Assembly: GCF_963576675.1 (NCBI RefSeq)
Contig: NC_088918.1
Span: 41,015,501 to 41,079,500, forward strand
Length of the DNA stretch: 64,000 bases
Reading direction: 5' to 3'
Source of the DNA: Euphorbia lathyris
Taxonomy: Eukaryota; Streptophyta; Magnoliopsida; Malpighiales; Euphorbiaceae
Each line of letters begins with the position of its first letter. Positions within the stretch are counted from its first letter, which is position 1. Under the pieces are notes generated by a model. That model saw nothing but the letters and a program-made list of their open reading frames with translations, was not told the origin of the DNA and did not search any database. A program made the translations under genes and the position numbers. Shown here piece after piece: positions 11,717 through 25,505 of the stretch.

Positions 11717-14700
11717 GCCAAATTTTTAACAAAAATTTATGTTTTTCGTGTTTTATTTCGAATTTTGGTTTATACATCTATTTATTTATTTTTATAGTTT
11801 TTATTTTGTTTTTGAGGATGGTCACTAGGACTAAATCCTCGTTGATATTTAACGTTTGCAATTAGATGTTTGCAGATATAAAAAATCCAAGTCTTTTCAA
11901 CAATAAACTGGAGATTTGATCATCAATATATTCACAGAAGGAGTCTATAGAAAAGAAATTCGGCTTGCAGATACATCAGAGAGGAAAGAAAATTTTTGAA
12001 ACAGGATGTCAGACGTGACATATGACTTTTCCAGAAAATTTACCTTTTCCCAAACACCTTTATCTCTTTTCTATACACTCAACCCTTCACCAAAAATCTT
12101 ATCTCTTTGTTAAGAAATTTATTTAATTCCTACACTAAACCCAAATAATTTCCTTTTTATCACTACCTTAAACTCCTACATCTTCGCAACAGAAATACCG
12201 GAAGTAGGAAGAAATTACCTTATCCTCCAGGAAGGAATTGTATACTTTTAATATAGTTTTGAAAGTTTCGGTTCATGTGCGTAGTTTTTTTCATGCACTG
12301 AACCAGAAGTTCGGACATTCAACCGAAATCATTAGATCCTTAAATTGAGAAGACGAAGGAAAAAAAAAGAAAGCGCTAAAAAAGTAGAAAATGCTAAAAA
12401 AAATAGAAAAACAAAAAGAAAAAAAAATAATATAAAAATAATTTCAAAGTTTGGGATGCAATTCTACTTTTTGATTCCAAATTGAAATTATTTCCAGGTA
12501 AGTTTTCAAACCTTTTGTTGTTTATCCTTAATCTTGTTTGTTGTTTTATTTTTATCTTTACTTGTTTTAAATTTAATTTACGTTTGTTTATGATTTTTAA
12601 TTTTTAGTTTTTTCGAGTTTAAAATCAATAAAAATTTATTTAAGTCATGTTCTAAGTTTGTCCAAGCAAAAGGAAGAAAAATAAATTTCTGAACTTACTG
12701 AGAATGTGAATTCTCAGTTGAGAATTTTACTTTCAAAGCCTTGAAAATTTCTGAACTTATAGAGAATCTGAATTCTCAGTTGAGAATTCAGGATTTTAAA
12801 ATTTCAAGGGAAAGGAAGAGAAAAGAAAAATTTCTGAACTTACCGAGGATCAGAATCCTCGGCCGAGGATCAAAATTCTCGGTAACTTCAGCGATTCAAA
12901 AAAAAATTAAAATTAGCATGCCGCGACCGCGGCTCCTGAATTCTCGGTTGCGGTACGGGTGTATCAGACCTGTACCTTAAAAATTCATGCACCATTGTTG
13001 AAAGTTTTGAAAAATTAAGTTTCTTCATGTCCAAATGGTGTGAATTTACACCTTTTTAATCCCAACAGACACATTGATTTGTCTTGGATTGATTATAAAT
13101 AATTGGAAAATATCAGATTTTTTTTTGTTACTTACATTTTCTATTCATCTTTATCAAACAAAATCTGATTTCTTCTCAGTTATCACACATTTAAAAATTA
13201 AGTTACAGAAACTTTTTCTTCCTTTCAAAACCAACAACAGACATTTTAATCCTTCCTAACATCATTACAAATAATTAGAGAAAATCAGATTCCATACTTT
13301 TCATCTCTTTCAAACCATTCTGATTTCTTCTCAATTATTCAAACCTTTCAAAAAGTTCCAGAGACTTTTTCCTATTTCCAACACATAACTACCAAGCATA
13401 AATCTTCCAAGAAGATTACTGCTGCACGCAACAAGCGTCCTGATTTATCAGAATGCTATGGTGCACCGTTTTCCATTCATACACATGATGAAGAACGAAG
13501 AAATTATAAACCTATTTGTTATATTTCGTTTGTATATAGGTTTGTTTTTGTGTTTGTTCTTTCTGTAACTAGTTTATATGTCTTCTAATTTTAATAAAAT
13601 TATCAAGTTTGATTCTTTGATTCTTTTTGCTTAAATATACATTAACCAATCAAGTTATACGAATACATCCGAATTTAAGTTTAAATGAAACAATATAATT
13701 TTTAACATGCATTTGCAATTATTTTTAATGAATTTGCATTCATTTCAGAACTGTTTCTGAAAATCTGACTTTTCATATATATTACATACTAATACAGTAT
13801 ACTCATTAATAAATATTGAACAAATTCATTAACATTCATTTGATATGATAATTCTAATTTTTGTTTTATACATATATTTTTCAATTTTGATAGCATACAA
13901 CTTTGATTCTTTGGTTATTTTTGATTAGTATATGTTAACTATGCAAGTTATTAGAATGGATCTGTATATAATATTAAAATGAGTCAGTATAACCTTCAAA
14001 CATGAATGTGTATGTGATGTTAAAATGACTCTGTATATCATTTCATTCATCTACATAAGTTTCAAAGTTTCAGATTTAATATAAATAAGTGATTAATAAT
14101 TTGATTTGTTTCATTTTCATTTGTTTGTTTTTGTATGTAGGTTTGTTTTTAATCTTTCTTGTACATATGTTTTTGTTCATTTATGTACACATGTGTTATG
14201 CAATACAACTTCATTTCATTTCATATATCAAAAATTTTCATTCTGATTTATGCCTATTCAGATTTTACACTGATAACACCTGAATCTGTATGAATCACTT
14301 TAATGCTAATAAATTATGATTATTATCAATTATTGCACATGCTAATAAATTTTCATTTTCATGCAATCATTGAGTTTAAATTTAATTATGAAATCATGAA
14401 CTTATATTGTGTTGATTATTGCATATATCAGTATGAACTTATTAAAATAAAACATACAAATTTTTCATATAAACCTGTATCAATTAGAATAAGGTTAATG
14501 CCTACGGTTAAATGTTTCATTATTTAAATGATGGTTTATTTTGTATAAGGTTCATATTTTAAGCATGAATAAATATCTATATGAATTTACATTCATTATA
14601 TTTTAGAAGATTAATTTACCTTATGTGAATTAATGAACATTGATTCTACATTAACTCTGTTAAGGCATTTATTTGTTTCATTTCTCCAATTTCCTAAGGA

Positions 14701-16879
14701 TAAACCTTTGGTTTACCTTGAATTTAATGTTTTCATTTGTGCTTTTAAGTTTCAGGTATACATGTTTTCATTTATAGGACATATTTACTCAAAAAATTGC
14801 ACAAACAGAGTTTTGTTCGCGTATTTCAGCGATCGAGAGTCATGAATCTCGGTCACGACACACGATCTGTAGGACGGAATTAGGATCCGATTTTGCACAA
14901 TTTTTCAACTTTTTCCTGTTCCTTCAATAACTCCTAAACACCTATATTTCACCCCTATATGTACCTATCCCTTACACAAACCTAACATCACCTTCCATTT
15001 TACCCAAATTACACACTCCATACTCTTCCCCGTACAATTAAATCCACATCATATCACCTTTACTTTTACCAAATTTTTACCTACCCAATATACTTCTTTC
15101 CCAACCACACCTTTAAAAGTTTTCCACACCATGCCTAAACATAAGAAGGTTACTCATTAGGATTCCTTTACCTCTAATAATTTGTTGCATGTTGAATATG
15201 GATCCATTCAGCATCATTTCAGAATCGGAAGGGCATCGGTTCCAATTTATACAGTTGGGGATGAAGAGATTCGTATTAAAGAGGATGGTAATGAGCAAAC
15301 CCATTTTGGTGGGGATGACGATATGCATTATGATGATGACAAGATAGAGGAAGCAAAGCACAAATGGCATGTTGTGGAAGAGCACCACTTTGTTGGTGAT
15401 TGCGTTAATTTTCAATACAATTTCAACCAAATGAATGAGCAGAACCGGCACATGAATTTATGATCAGATGATATTGGTACAAACTTTCCAGACTTGTGTT
15501 CATGAATTACCTCGGTGGATTCCAACCTTAGTAGTTTAAGGAATGAACACACGTCAACCCGACGCCAGTTATTATCATTTTTCCGTCATCGAGGCGTAGT
15601 GACCACACTATCTCCACCGGATTCATCTTCACAAGAAAAGGTTTTATCTTATCTCTTATATTGCTTTACTTTTTCAGTTGGGTACAATTTTCAATTTTAA
15701 TATCTTATGTTGGATGCTTTAATTTCATATATCTATATCTTATTTTCGTACCATTTTTCGTGTTTTATCAATTTTTGCACCAATGAGGACATGGTCCAAT
15801 TTAAGTGTGGGAGGAGATATTGCATATATCATTTTTAGTACGAATAAATGCAACGAATAAGAATAATTTATAAATGCAACACTTCTTTTATGCAAATGCA
15901 ACATATATTGCAACACAATTTATTTAACATTTTTCTTATGATTATTTTTAGGTTATCATTATCGATAGAAATAATATATTTCTATACGGGTAATATTTTT
16001 CAAATTTTTCACAAATCTTCGACACGATTTTAAGTAAAAATTGTCTCGAGTGAATGTATTTAAGTAATAAATTCTTTATTTTTAATCTCTATTTCATATC
16101 ATGAAATTCATGATACAATAAATCTTATTTTAAATTTTCAATTAGGTTTATAGGCACTAAATTGAACTAACAATTTTTTTAGCTCGGTTTTGATTTTGTC
16201 TTACATTAACACCAATTGAAGTTTTTAAGGAAACTTTAGCCATAATACATGTTGAATTTTAAGTCAATATAGGATGAATGTGCTAATTTTCTTTTTCCCA
16301 AGTTATAATCAATAAATCGTATTCTTAACTTTTGGCCACGATTGAGACCAACCTTATCACAATCGAGGTATGAAAGGAACGTTTAAACAAAAAAAAAATT
16401 AAGCGTGTTTAAAGTTTAAAGTAACGATTGCGTCCACCCATGGCATGGTCGGTACCTCTTAAGCGAACACAAATAAAATGCATATAAAGTTACGATCGAG
16501 ACCACCCTTATCACGGGCGTAACTAAGCAAATAAGTTAAACTTAATATTCATAAATCATATATAATAATTTACGTTTGGGAAAGGAAATTTGGTGCTTTG
16601 AAATGCCTTGAGATGAAAAACTCAATAACATGCGTGCTTACATCGTCCCGAATACTTCAATTTAAACATTGAAATACAAGACGAATGATATATCGTATTT
16701 ATACTAAGTTAGTTTGATATTTTGCGTATAAATTTGCCATGCGAAGTTAGTCTTTTCGGCTTAACTAATTTAAAAGGTAAACACAAAGATATATGTTTTA
16801 TTTTTTATAAAGAGATTAGTTAAGGAATAAATTCAGTGAAATTTTGCTCGGGACTAGCAAAAGATTAAGTGTGGAGATT
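11717..16879 (+). other. Interior of the Athila-like element, no pol genes
   Basis: This is mostly AT-rich sequence. At 12690-12900 there are diverged repeats that pair GAGAATnTGAATTCTC-like stretches. At 15182-15463 there is a 93-codon Asp/His-rich open frame without a recognised domain. A purine-rich AAGTGTGGGAGGAGA lies at about 15801 and a similar AAGTGTGGAGA just before the 3' LTR. The latter is the likely polypurine tract. I see no retroviral enzymes. Confidence 0.6.
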
Positions 16880-18429
16880 TGTTAAGCCCAAAATATACCT
16901 AAAATATCATTAATATTTACATCAATATTGTTACGAATTTATGTTATTTATGTCTGTTTAGATTACTTTTACTCTCGAATATCTTTCTTTCTTGCAAGGT
17001 ACCTAAATATTTGGTAAAATCCAAATAGGAACGAAAAAGGATCTAAAACAGAAGAAAAACCCTTCAAAAGGAGTCAAAGACGATGTAAATCAAAAGCGCC
17101 AAGTCGAGGACATGAACGAAAGCAAGAAGTAAGAAAACTTGCCGGGCCGCGATAGTGAATCTCGAACCCGCGGCCGCGACACGCGTGGTATAGCTATTTC
17201 TCCCCTTCGTCCGACGCCCAACTTAATGCTACGTCATTCACGGCCGCGGATTACTATCCTCGGTAAGTGTAGAAAATTTACAAAGAGCATTTAACACATG
17301 CTGAAATCCAAGAAACACGTTCATTCAAGTGGATAAAGACGTCCTTTCACAACGGACACGACTCTTAACCAACGGATATCACTTCAGTCACAACCCTTCA
17401 ACATCTATAAATAAAGAGTTGATATGGAGAGAAAAGTTGTTGTTGTTGTTGTTGTTTTTATGTTATGTAACATGTTATGTTATGTTATGTAATGTAATAT
17501 TGAGAGAGTTAGATTAGAGCAAAGTTTATGTAGAAACTCTGACTCAGAAATGAGTCAGAGATTAGAGTTCGATTCTGTAAAAAGCAATATGGTGTACACA
17601 CATTGTTTATAAGATAATTACAAACACAGTAGCGTTTAGATTCGGTCTTATTAGTTTACATTTTGGTAGAGGCCGTCCGCATCCCTATAACGAAGATACA
17701 ACGAGAAGATTGAGTAGAGGATCCGCCCCGGAGTCTGACAAACTCTAACGAAGCCCAAGGGAAGAATTGACAACCTTTCACTTGCAATCGTCAAAAGTTT
17801 CCATGCATTTTGTTCTCTGTAAACTTGTTTCAATTTATATTTCATCTAATAAAGTTGGTTCTCTTCAATTCATTTTTAAGTAGCACTTATGGTAACCAAT
17901 CCACTAAAGTGAGTTCTGGTGTTTTCATTAAAACGTAGTTAAATTCAAAATCATTACAAGGAAACTTTGTTGAACAACCTAAACGAGTTGGTACTTTTAA
18001 TGTTAAAGATTAGTACCAGGTTGATTAGGGCACGATACTTTGGATTAAGATCGAAAGCAGTTCAAAGCCCAATACATTGAAGGAGCTTATGATATTACAT
18101 TTTCATAATGTACAAAGTTTAAAGTTGACTTCTTTGCTTAATGTAAATGAATACATTTAATCGTCTTTTTAAAAAGAACTAAATGTTCCTGTTTTGTAAA
18201 TTCATCCCTAAATCAGAAGACATTTCTAACACTCTACACATTCTACCCTAATTCTTGTTCAATCAATTTCAAAACCAAACCAATTTCAAATAACGTTTAT
18301 TTATTTTATAAACATTAAATTGTATTTAAACTGAATTAATATAAGTTTTCGATAAAAAGCGTTCTCTGTGGGATCGATATCTTTTTATTACTACAAGCGA
18401 AACCGTGCACTTGCGGAAATCGCTCAACA
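16880..18429 (+). repeat. 3' LTR of the Athila-like element
   Basis: It is 1550 bp and nearly identical to 10068-11612, including the TATAAATA at 17406-17413. It ends CTCAACA before GGTGA. Confidence 0.9.
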
Positions 18430-18434
18430 GGTGA

Positions 18435-19369
18435 CGAAGAGGGATTGGAAAGAGTTAGCGAAGTCATTCATCGCTCAGTATAGCTTCAACACCATGCTTG
18501 AGGTCACTTTGAAGGAGCTAGAGAGCACTAAGCAGCAGACTGGGGAATCCTTTTTCGATTTTGTAAGGAGGTGGAGGGCCAAGGCCGTGGTCATGAAACA
18601 GAAGCCGCTTGAGCAGGACCAGATCTGAATGGTAGTGGGCAACACATTGCCATATATTAAGAATGAGCTGTGGTATATGCCCTTTACCGATTTCAACCAG
18701 ATGTATAGCTGCGCCTTGACAGTTGAGGGGGATGGAGAACCGAAAAAGGCGTATACCAAGTGGACGAAGTCGGGATATAGTGCCGGAGGGCCAAGTACGA
18801 GCGCAGAATCTGCAGCAGTGAAAGTGCTTGATCTTAATGCTATCGAAAATATGCAGTTCGCCAAATTTGATCAGACCTACGCTAAAGTCTTCGAACGATT
18901 GCAGAAAAAGGGGTTGCTGAAAGCTCTTACTCCCTATAACAAAGCTCCACCCTCTCAACAGATACAAGCTAGGGGATACTGCGAATTCCACAACAGTTAT
19001 GGGCACACTATTGAGAACTGTGAGAGATTGAAGCACGAGATCCAAGATTTGATTGAGGAAAAGAAGATAGCTGATCCTTCGTCAGCGAACCCTTCCACTA
19101 GGCGTAATCCATTGCCTAATCATAGGGTGAGCATGATCGGAGTCGGTCTGAAAGAAAATATAGTGGTGGAATCCTCCGAGGATGGCGAAGAGGAGTTGTT
19201 GGACTCCGATGAGAAAAGGAATGTAGGAAGTGGTTTATACGTGTCTGTTTTGGAGGAAGAGCCAACGAAAGAGGTGATGGACGATAGAACTAAAACCGAG
19301 GAAACCGAGGAAGTATCATCCCGGAGGATCATGCCTGTGTTGAAATTGTTTAGTGGGGTAGAAGACCCC
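18435..19369 (+). pseudogene. Gag, second part: rest of capsid module 1, zinc-knuckle-like segment, start of module 2
   Basis: It continues the frame from 10067: KRDWKELAKSFIAQY, then ESFFDFVRRWRAK, then one in-frame TGA at 18626-18628. A Tat-type zinc-knuckle-like segment follows (YCEFHNSYGHTIENCERLK, 18978-19035), then an acidic linker. At 19334 a second capsid module begins (VLKLFSGVEDP). It is cut at 19369 by the next LTR element and continues in frame at 26344 (EAYLYGY). Confidence 0.8.
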
Positions 19370-20203
19370 TGATAACAACCCAAATTATTCTTGAATAAGG
19401 AATAAGGGAAAAATTAATAGAAATAATGGCAAACCATTATTCCTTTTAAAAGAGATATTTATACATGATTAATGTGGAATTAATGATAATTAATGCAGGG
19501 GAGAATATGCAAATAATGAGGAAAAGGAAGGAGTCTCTAGCATTATGCCACGCCACGTGGACCATGGCGAGATACGCCATAACGAGATACGCCCGATGAG
19601 AGCGAGTAGCGGAGACCCACCGTAGCTCTCAAGGAGAGCGTACATACGCCTTGACGGATCAAAGAATACAAAAAGGGATATTCATCTTACTGACAGAATA
19701 TTATCCCAAGGGCCAAAAGGGATATTCACCTTGAGAACGCCGCAAGAAGAACCGGATGGCGGATCTCCACGGTTCAGCTCAGTGAGATCCGCTGGCGAAC
19801 CTATGAGGCGAATCTCCTCTTTCACCTGATTCATCACAGTAATGGCTAACCGCCGACTCGGCCATAAAGACCATTAATGAACTATCAATTAGCTAACCGC
19901 CAGGTTAAAGGTAACCAGTAACCGCCAGGTTAAAGGTAACCAGTAACCGCCAGCTTAAAGGTAACCAGTAACCGCCATTAATGGAGCATTAATGGAGACC
20001 TTCTAGTTGCTGAAGGTTACGACTTCCTAGCTATATATAGCCTACATCCCTAGGCTATCAAGGTACACATTCACTTACTCTTTGTCAATTCAGTTTGCTC
20101 TCTTGATCTTCCTTACTGACTTTGGCATCGGAGTGTCCCCGGCCGATCCCAACGGCGCCTCACAGGGATGTGCTCCGATCAAGGATTTTTCCCCAAGTTA
20201 TCA
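19370..20203 (+). repeat. 5' LTR of the Ty3-derived element
   Basis: It is 834 bp. A 25-bp unit (AACCGCCAGGTTAAAGGTAA plus CCAGT) is repeated three times at 19895-19969, upstream of a TATATATA box at 20032-20039. The candidate PBS follows at 20205 (TTGGTGCGGTGAACGTGG), whose tRNA I did not identify. Confidence 0.85.
20032..20039 (+). promoter_or_regulatory. TATA box of the Ty3-derived LTR
   Basis: TATATATA is repeated at 26167-26174 in the 3' LTR, about 60 bp downstream of the 25-bp triple repeat. Confidence 0.6.
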
Positions 20204-20222
20204 ATTGGTGCGGTGAACGTGG

Positions 20223-22120
20223 ATCTCTAACAAACAGAAGATCACAAAATCTTGATTGTATAGAGTTTCACAAAGAACAAAACAATGGAGTCAACAGAAT
20301 AGAAATCACAATCTCAAACTTTGGCTCAATCAGTACAACAAATCTATCCAAAGATACAGTTCTCCATATATTGGTGGGAAAGAGTTTTCTATATTAAATC
20401 TGGAATTTTATGATGAAAAAGATAAGTTTCCTCCCCTTTCTTATTCCATTTTTAATTAAAGAAAATGGAGATCCTTCACTCTTATAAAGTGCTATGAATA
20501 TCATTACATGTTATTATGATAAATTTAATAAACTGTGAAAGATGAAGTCATAGACACAAATCTTTCATTAAATCTTGCATGCTTATTACGCCCTCATATT
20601 TTTATGCATGACAAGTGTAATATGCCATTATCATTGAATTAGTACAAGATGCATGTATAAGACCCGTAATCTTGGGATTTACAAAAAAAATCATCCATTC
20701 AATGTGATTTTGTCATTTGATATTAAAATATCATAAAATGGCTCATGTAATTACAAATTATTTAGATCTAGTCGGTCTTTTGGATGAACATGCATATAAT
20801 TATTAGAAGAAATTACAAAAAAAAATCATATTTGGTTTTTTGTACAATTCACCATCTATATATGGCTTTTCTCCTATATAGTACTTTTAATATCAGAAAT
20901 TCATATTTTTGAATATTGTTTTATCAAACAGTTATTTCATTCCCTTTTTTTTACAAGGATGTGTCTATTCATATAAAAACTGTTTATTTGACATTGTTAG
21001 AATTTCTGTTACCAACACAAGAGACTTGAAAATATTGAGTCTATTTGTAATTATCTTATAATTGTCCCTAACTATTAAGGCCATTATGGGCTGATGAATT
21101 ACCAAATTGGATAAACAAAACTTTCATGTCCTGAGCTAACTACAAAATAGTGCAAGTGTCGGTTTCGGACCAGAACATTAATTTATGCAAAATTCTTAAG
21201 ATATACATGAGAATTCCTTAAAAATTGGAGGATTGTATGTGAAGGTAGGTGAGAGTGGATTTTGAGTAATTTTCCTTACACTCCAAATTGGAGGAGAATC
21301 ATGGTACATGTATTTTTCTTCCAAAATTACCCTTTCTCTTTTATTTTATTCATACAAATGAAATGATATAAGAGTAATTTTATATATAACTATATTATTA
21401 AATCATCACTTACCTTTCTTTAATTACACCTCATTCAAATGAGGCTTTAATGATCTCTGAATGCCATTAATGTATGGATGCACAATATTAATTGCAAGTA
21501 AATAGCAACTATGTAAGATATCTTACCCAATATAGAATGTCATAACTTTTATGACGTTTAAAATAAATATGCTATCTTGGATATTAATGCGCATTGAAAT
21601 ACAAAAGGACATTATTCTTAAACCATTCTCATTATGGTTATTTATTAAGAATTCATTATGATATTCATGTGCAGTAGCAATCTTTATGGTTATGACCGTT
21701 ATACGTGATATTATTATTAAAACAAGCACGATTAAAATTCTATTATGAATTTGTTTGACATATAATATTTACTCGGTTTTATCCTTTGACTAAGTTCATT
21801 CTAGAGTCAGGGACCAACGCGAAGGAATTATTAAGTTGATTCCAAGATGAATTAAAAATTCCATAAAGAGAATTGCATCATACATGATATTTGCCAACAA
21901 GGCCAATGCAAACATTCTTTTGCTATGAAGTGTGTTCCATGGATCAAGCCATTGATCCCCAAGGTAAGTGAATATAGCTTTTATGCCTTACCACAATCTT
22001 TTAATAATGGACAGAGTATGCCCCACTTCTGGAGTTCTTTCAGTGCTAACCCACAGGTACAAGGGAGTTGCTAATAGTACAACCAGTGCAAACACTGATA
22101 TGAAAAATAAAGCTCAATCC
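20223..22120 (+). other. Interior of the Ty3-derived element, left part
   Basis: This is AT-rich sequence with no recognisable gene. Short open frames here show no known motif. Confidence 0.5.
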
Positions 22121-22129
22121 AAAGAAGTG

Positions 22130-22625
22130 TATATGCAGAGTCACTTCAGAAAAATTCCTTGACTATGTCATTGGCCAAAAAGGAGTTAGAGCAAATCCAG
22201 ATAAAATAAAAGCCTTGCGAGGAAAAAGGTGAAAAGAGCGCCTAAATAAAAGCCATGCGAGGAAAAAGGTGAAAAGAGCGCCTAAATGAAAACCCCACAA
22301 TGGGTGAGAAAGATCCAGAGGTTGAACGGGCGGATCATTATACTAGAAAGATTGTCAACAAGCATATCAAGGTATAAAACAATTCCTAGCAGAACCACCC
22401 TTGATGAGCAGACCAATCTGAAGGGGAGACCTGCATTTGTATCAATCTGTCATGGATAAAGCTATATGCACCGTGGTTATTCAAGAAGAAGAAGGTCAAC
22501 AGTTCTCCATCTATTATTTTAGCAAAATATTGAAGGATGCGGAGACAAGATATTCGAAGCTAGATAAAATGGCTCCCACGGTTGTGACAACATCCATCCG
22601 AGTTAAACCATATCTCCAAGCATAA
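22130..22625 (+). pseudogene. RT C-terminus and RNase H relic
   Basis: Positions 22140-22230 read FLDYVIGQKGVRANPDKIKA, the conserved end of the Ty3-type RT. Positions 22437-22620 read DKAICTVVIQEEEGQQ, then FSIYYFSKIL and DAETRYSKLDKM, the RT-linked RNase H of Ty3/gypsy elements. Stops and frameshifts abound. This block lies upstream of the protease relic, the reverse of the normal pol order. Confidence 0.7.
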
Positions 22626-23079
22626 CCTCAACATGATCGAGATCAAGATCAAGAACCGGCTTCACCATCATGATTCAACATTGAACACACGAATGATGAG
22701 ATTGAAAGGCGAGTGCATGCCGCTCTATATAGACAAGAGAACAATGCAGAAAGGTACGCCATCAACTTAACATGAATTCGCCATTCACAGCACGGATCCT
22801 GGGGTACGAAGCGGACAGAATGTTTAAAGCTTCCAACTTGCCACAATATAAAAGAAAAGATTCAATATAAGCGGGACATTACATATCCCGAACCCAAAGG
22901 AGGGGAGCATGTACCCGTTGGAAGAAACGCCAAAGCGTACTACAGGTAGGCCACCACATTGGTTGGCCACCACACTGAAGCTTGCTGGGAGCTGGCAAAC
23001 TAGATAGCTTTATCCAGAATAACAAATAACAAGATGACAAGCAGAAGACAGATCCCAAAAATAAATTCAAAAGTGTCAT

Positions 23080-23800
23080 TAATGTCATAGCAGATGGACC
23101 AGTGTATCAGCCACCCGTGGAAAAAGCAAAAATACCCGCTCTGGATAAAACATCCCTCCATTGCTCCTTTTGCAGAAACAGGTCCAGTAATCTCTCCACA
23201 TACAGATGCGTTGACAATTGAAGGATGGGAGATGAAATAAAGCGAGTAATGGTAGACACGGGCAGTTCTTGCAATGTCATCACCATAGGTGCATTCACCA
23301 AACTAAAGGTTGATCTGATCCAAATAGAAACAACCATTGTTGACATCATTGGAGTGACGGGTCACACTATCCAGACCAAGGGCCAGAGGTTGCAGCCCTA
23401 ATTTCCATCCGTCGTCTGACAATGTACATTCTCACCAGCAAAGGAGGAGTAATGATTAGCGGGACCAAAAGGTGGCTAAAGAGACTTATACTCGGCGTCA
23501 CTATCAATCCGCCCACAATCCAAAGAGGACGAAGGTGAGAAATATTAACTTGTCACTACAGCTTTGGGCGACACAGAAACGCTCCTTATTGCTGATATCG
23601 CCAAAGGATTAAAACTTGAGATCAAAGAGGATGTTAAAAAAGTTCGCATTGAGTCTGAAAGCGTATTTACATAGGAGAATGAGATCCCCACAGGAGTAAG
23701 CCCAGATGTGATTACTCATAAGTTAAACATCATTGAGGATGCGGTTCTAGTTGCTCGGAAAAGGCGGAACCATGGGCCTAAAAATCAGTATTTTTACATA
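23080..23800 (+). pseudogene. Aspartic protease and PR-RT linker relics
   Basis: Positions 23245-23300 encode VMVDTGSSCNVITIGAF, with the DTGSS protease active site. Positions 23690-23790 encode SPDVITHKLNI, the linker motif that precedes RT in Ty3/gypsy pol. Both are interrupted by stops. They lie downstream of the RT/RNase H relic, so the interior is rearranged or built from two fragments. Confidence 0.7.
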
Positions 23801-24504
23801 TTCTTATATGTGCATTAAACTGTTATAGTATCCTACATTTTATAATTTATTCTTTCTCGCCATACTTCTTATATTCATTTGCCTAGCTTTTAGTGCTGAT
23901 ATACGCCCAGTGGCTGGCGAATGAAAAGTTCCACAGGCGGATCAATTACCTCAAAGATAGGACAATTGATCCCATCACGGGCGGATCCCCTTTCCATAAA
24001 GATAAGAAGCACAGACCCTCAAGAGCTTTCAAATGAGCTCAACTCTCTCCTCAAAGACAAGAAAAGGATTGACCACCATCAAAAGCGGGTTAAAATCGTC
24101 TCAAACATGAGATCATTACACCCTCAACTTTCTCCTCAAAGATAGGAGAACACTCTCATGGGCGGATCCATCTTTAGATGATCACCATTCGAGAAAGAGT
24201 TAAAACATTCCTTGGACGCAAGGACTTTACACTCTCTCACTCCCTTCCCAAAGAAGGGTTCACAAGTCCTACGGGCGGATCGCTTCACCTCAAAGATAGG
24301 TAGCAAGTTGATCCCCTAGTCAGCTTTACTTCCTCTAGAAGGAATAGAACAGCTTCTAAACCTTCACAAAGGTTCACACATTGGGGTACGGCTGGCCACC
24401 TACCCTAAACAATCGGAGAAATCCTAAACCAGATTCTAGAAAATTACTTGCTAAAAGATATAATGCATTAGTAAAAATAGTTCTGGAAAGCAAAGGGTTC
24501 ATCC

Positions 24505-24940
24505 AACTAATGAAGCCTCGTCTTCATCTCCAAGTAATGAAGCCTCGTCTTCATCTCCAAATAATGAAGCCTCGTCTTCATCTCCAAGTAATGAAGCCTC
24601 GTCTTCATCTCCAAATAATGAAGCCTCGTCTTCATCTCCAAGTAATGAAGCCTCGTCTTCATCTCCAAATAATGAAGCCTCGTCTTCATCTCCAAGTAAT
24701 GAAGCCTCGTCTTCATCTCTAAATAATGAAGCCTCGTCTTCATCTCCAAGTAATGAAGCCTCGTCTTCATCTCCAAGTAATGAAGCCTCGTCTTCATCTC
24801 CAAGTAATGAAGCCTCGTCTTCATCTCCAAATAATAAAGCCTCATCTTCATCTCCAAGTAATGAAGCCTCGTCTTCATCTCCAAGTAATGAAGCCTCGTC
24901 TTCATCTCCAAACAATGAAGCCTCGTCTTCATCAAAGTAA
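24505..24940. repeat. 27-bp minisatellite, about 16 copies
   Basis: The unit contains AATGAAGCCTCGTCTTCATC and is 27 bp long, with copies alternating between CCAAGT and CCAAAT junctions. Because 27 is a multiple of three, several frames stay open on both strands (MKPRLHLQV in one direction, GDEDEASLL in the other). That is a by-product of the repeat and not evidence of a gene. Confidence 0.9.
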
Positions 24941-25505
24941 TGAATTCACGTCTTCATCATAGAAATAACGAAGTCTCGCCTTCACAAATGCAAAGTAAAA
25001 ACACTTTGGAAAATGAGTAAAGGCTAAAAAGGCAAGTGCCTAGAGTGCCAAAACCCTCCACAAAATGCACAAAAGTCCCTAAATGGCTGATCATTCTTAC
25101 TGATCCCTAAGGTCGGGTCATTCTCCTCAATATGGCAGAACTGAAGAAAAAAAGTCCCTAAGGCGAATCATAATCCTATGCGGTAGGAACAAATGGTCCC
25201 ATAAAGGGCAGGTTATTCCTTTCTAAAGGAAATATAACTCTCAAGAAGCCCCTAGAGGCTAACAATGGATACGGTCGGCCACCTATCCACGAAGAAGCAA
25301 AATCCCCTAAAAGCGTATCATATCCATATATGATCCCACATAGGGCGGATCTTGTTCATAAGATCCCGCATAAGGAAGCCCCAAAAGGCGCATCATTTCC
25401 ATATATGATCCCCCATCTAGGGCGGGTCCACTTTCCTCCAAGATAGAAAAATAAAACACCATTTAGACAGCCCTAAAGAGCTTTTTATACCTTTAGGGGG
25501 GCTTC
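24941..25505 (+). other. Interior of the Ty3-derived element, right part
   Basis: There is no gene here. Diverged copies of GGGCGGATC-containing sentences recur from 23930 to 25440. A G-rich polypurine-like tract (TTTAGGGGGGCTTC) lies directly before the 3' LTR. Confidence 0.5.

Larger units (their letters stand above)
10068..18429 (+). mobile_element. Athila-like non-autonomous LTR element (LARD type) in gag
   Basis: LTRs at 10068-11612 and 16880-18429 (TG...CA) are flanked by the duplication GGTGA at 10063-10067 and 18430-18434. The PBS form TGGCGCCGTTGCCGGGG is typical of Athila-like elements. The 5.3-kb interior has no recognisable gag, protease, RT or integrase, so it would need proteins in trans. 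The LTR pair differs by only about a dozen substitutions by eye, so the insertion is relatively young. Confidence 0.85.

Noticed and set aside
24499..24962. Long repeat proteins on both strands
   Set aside because: They result from a 27-bp repeat unit divisible by three and have no start context, flanking gene or known domain.
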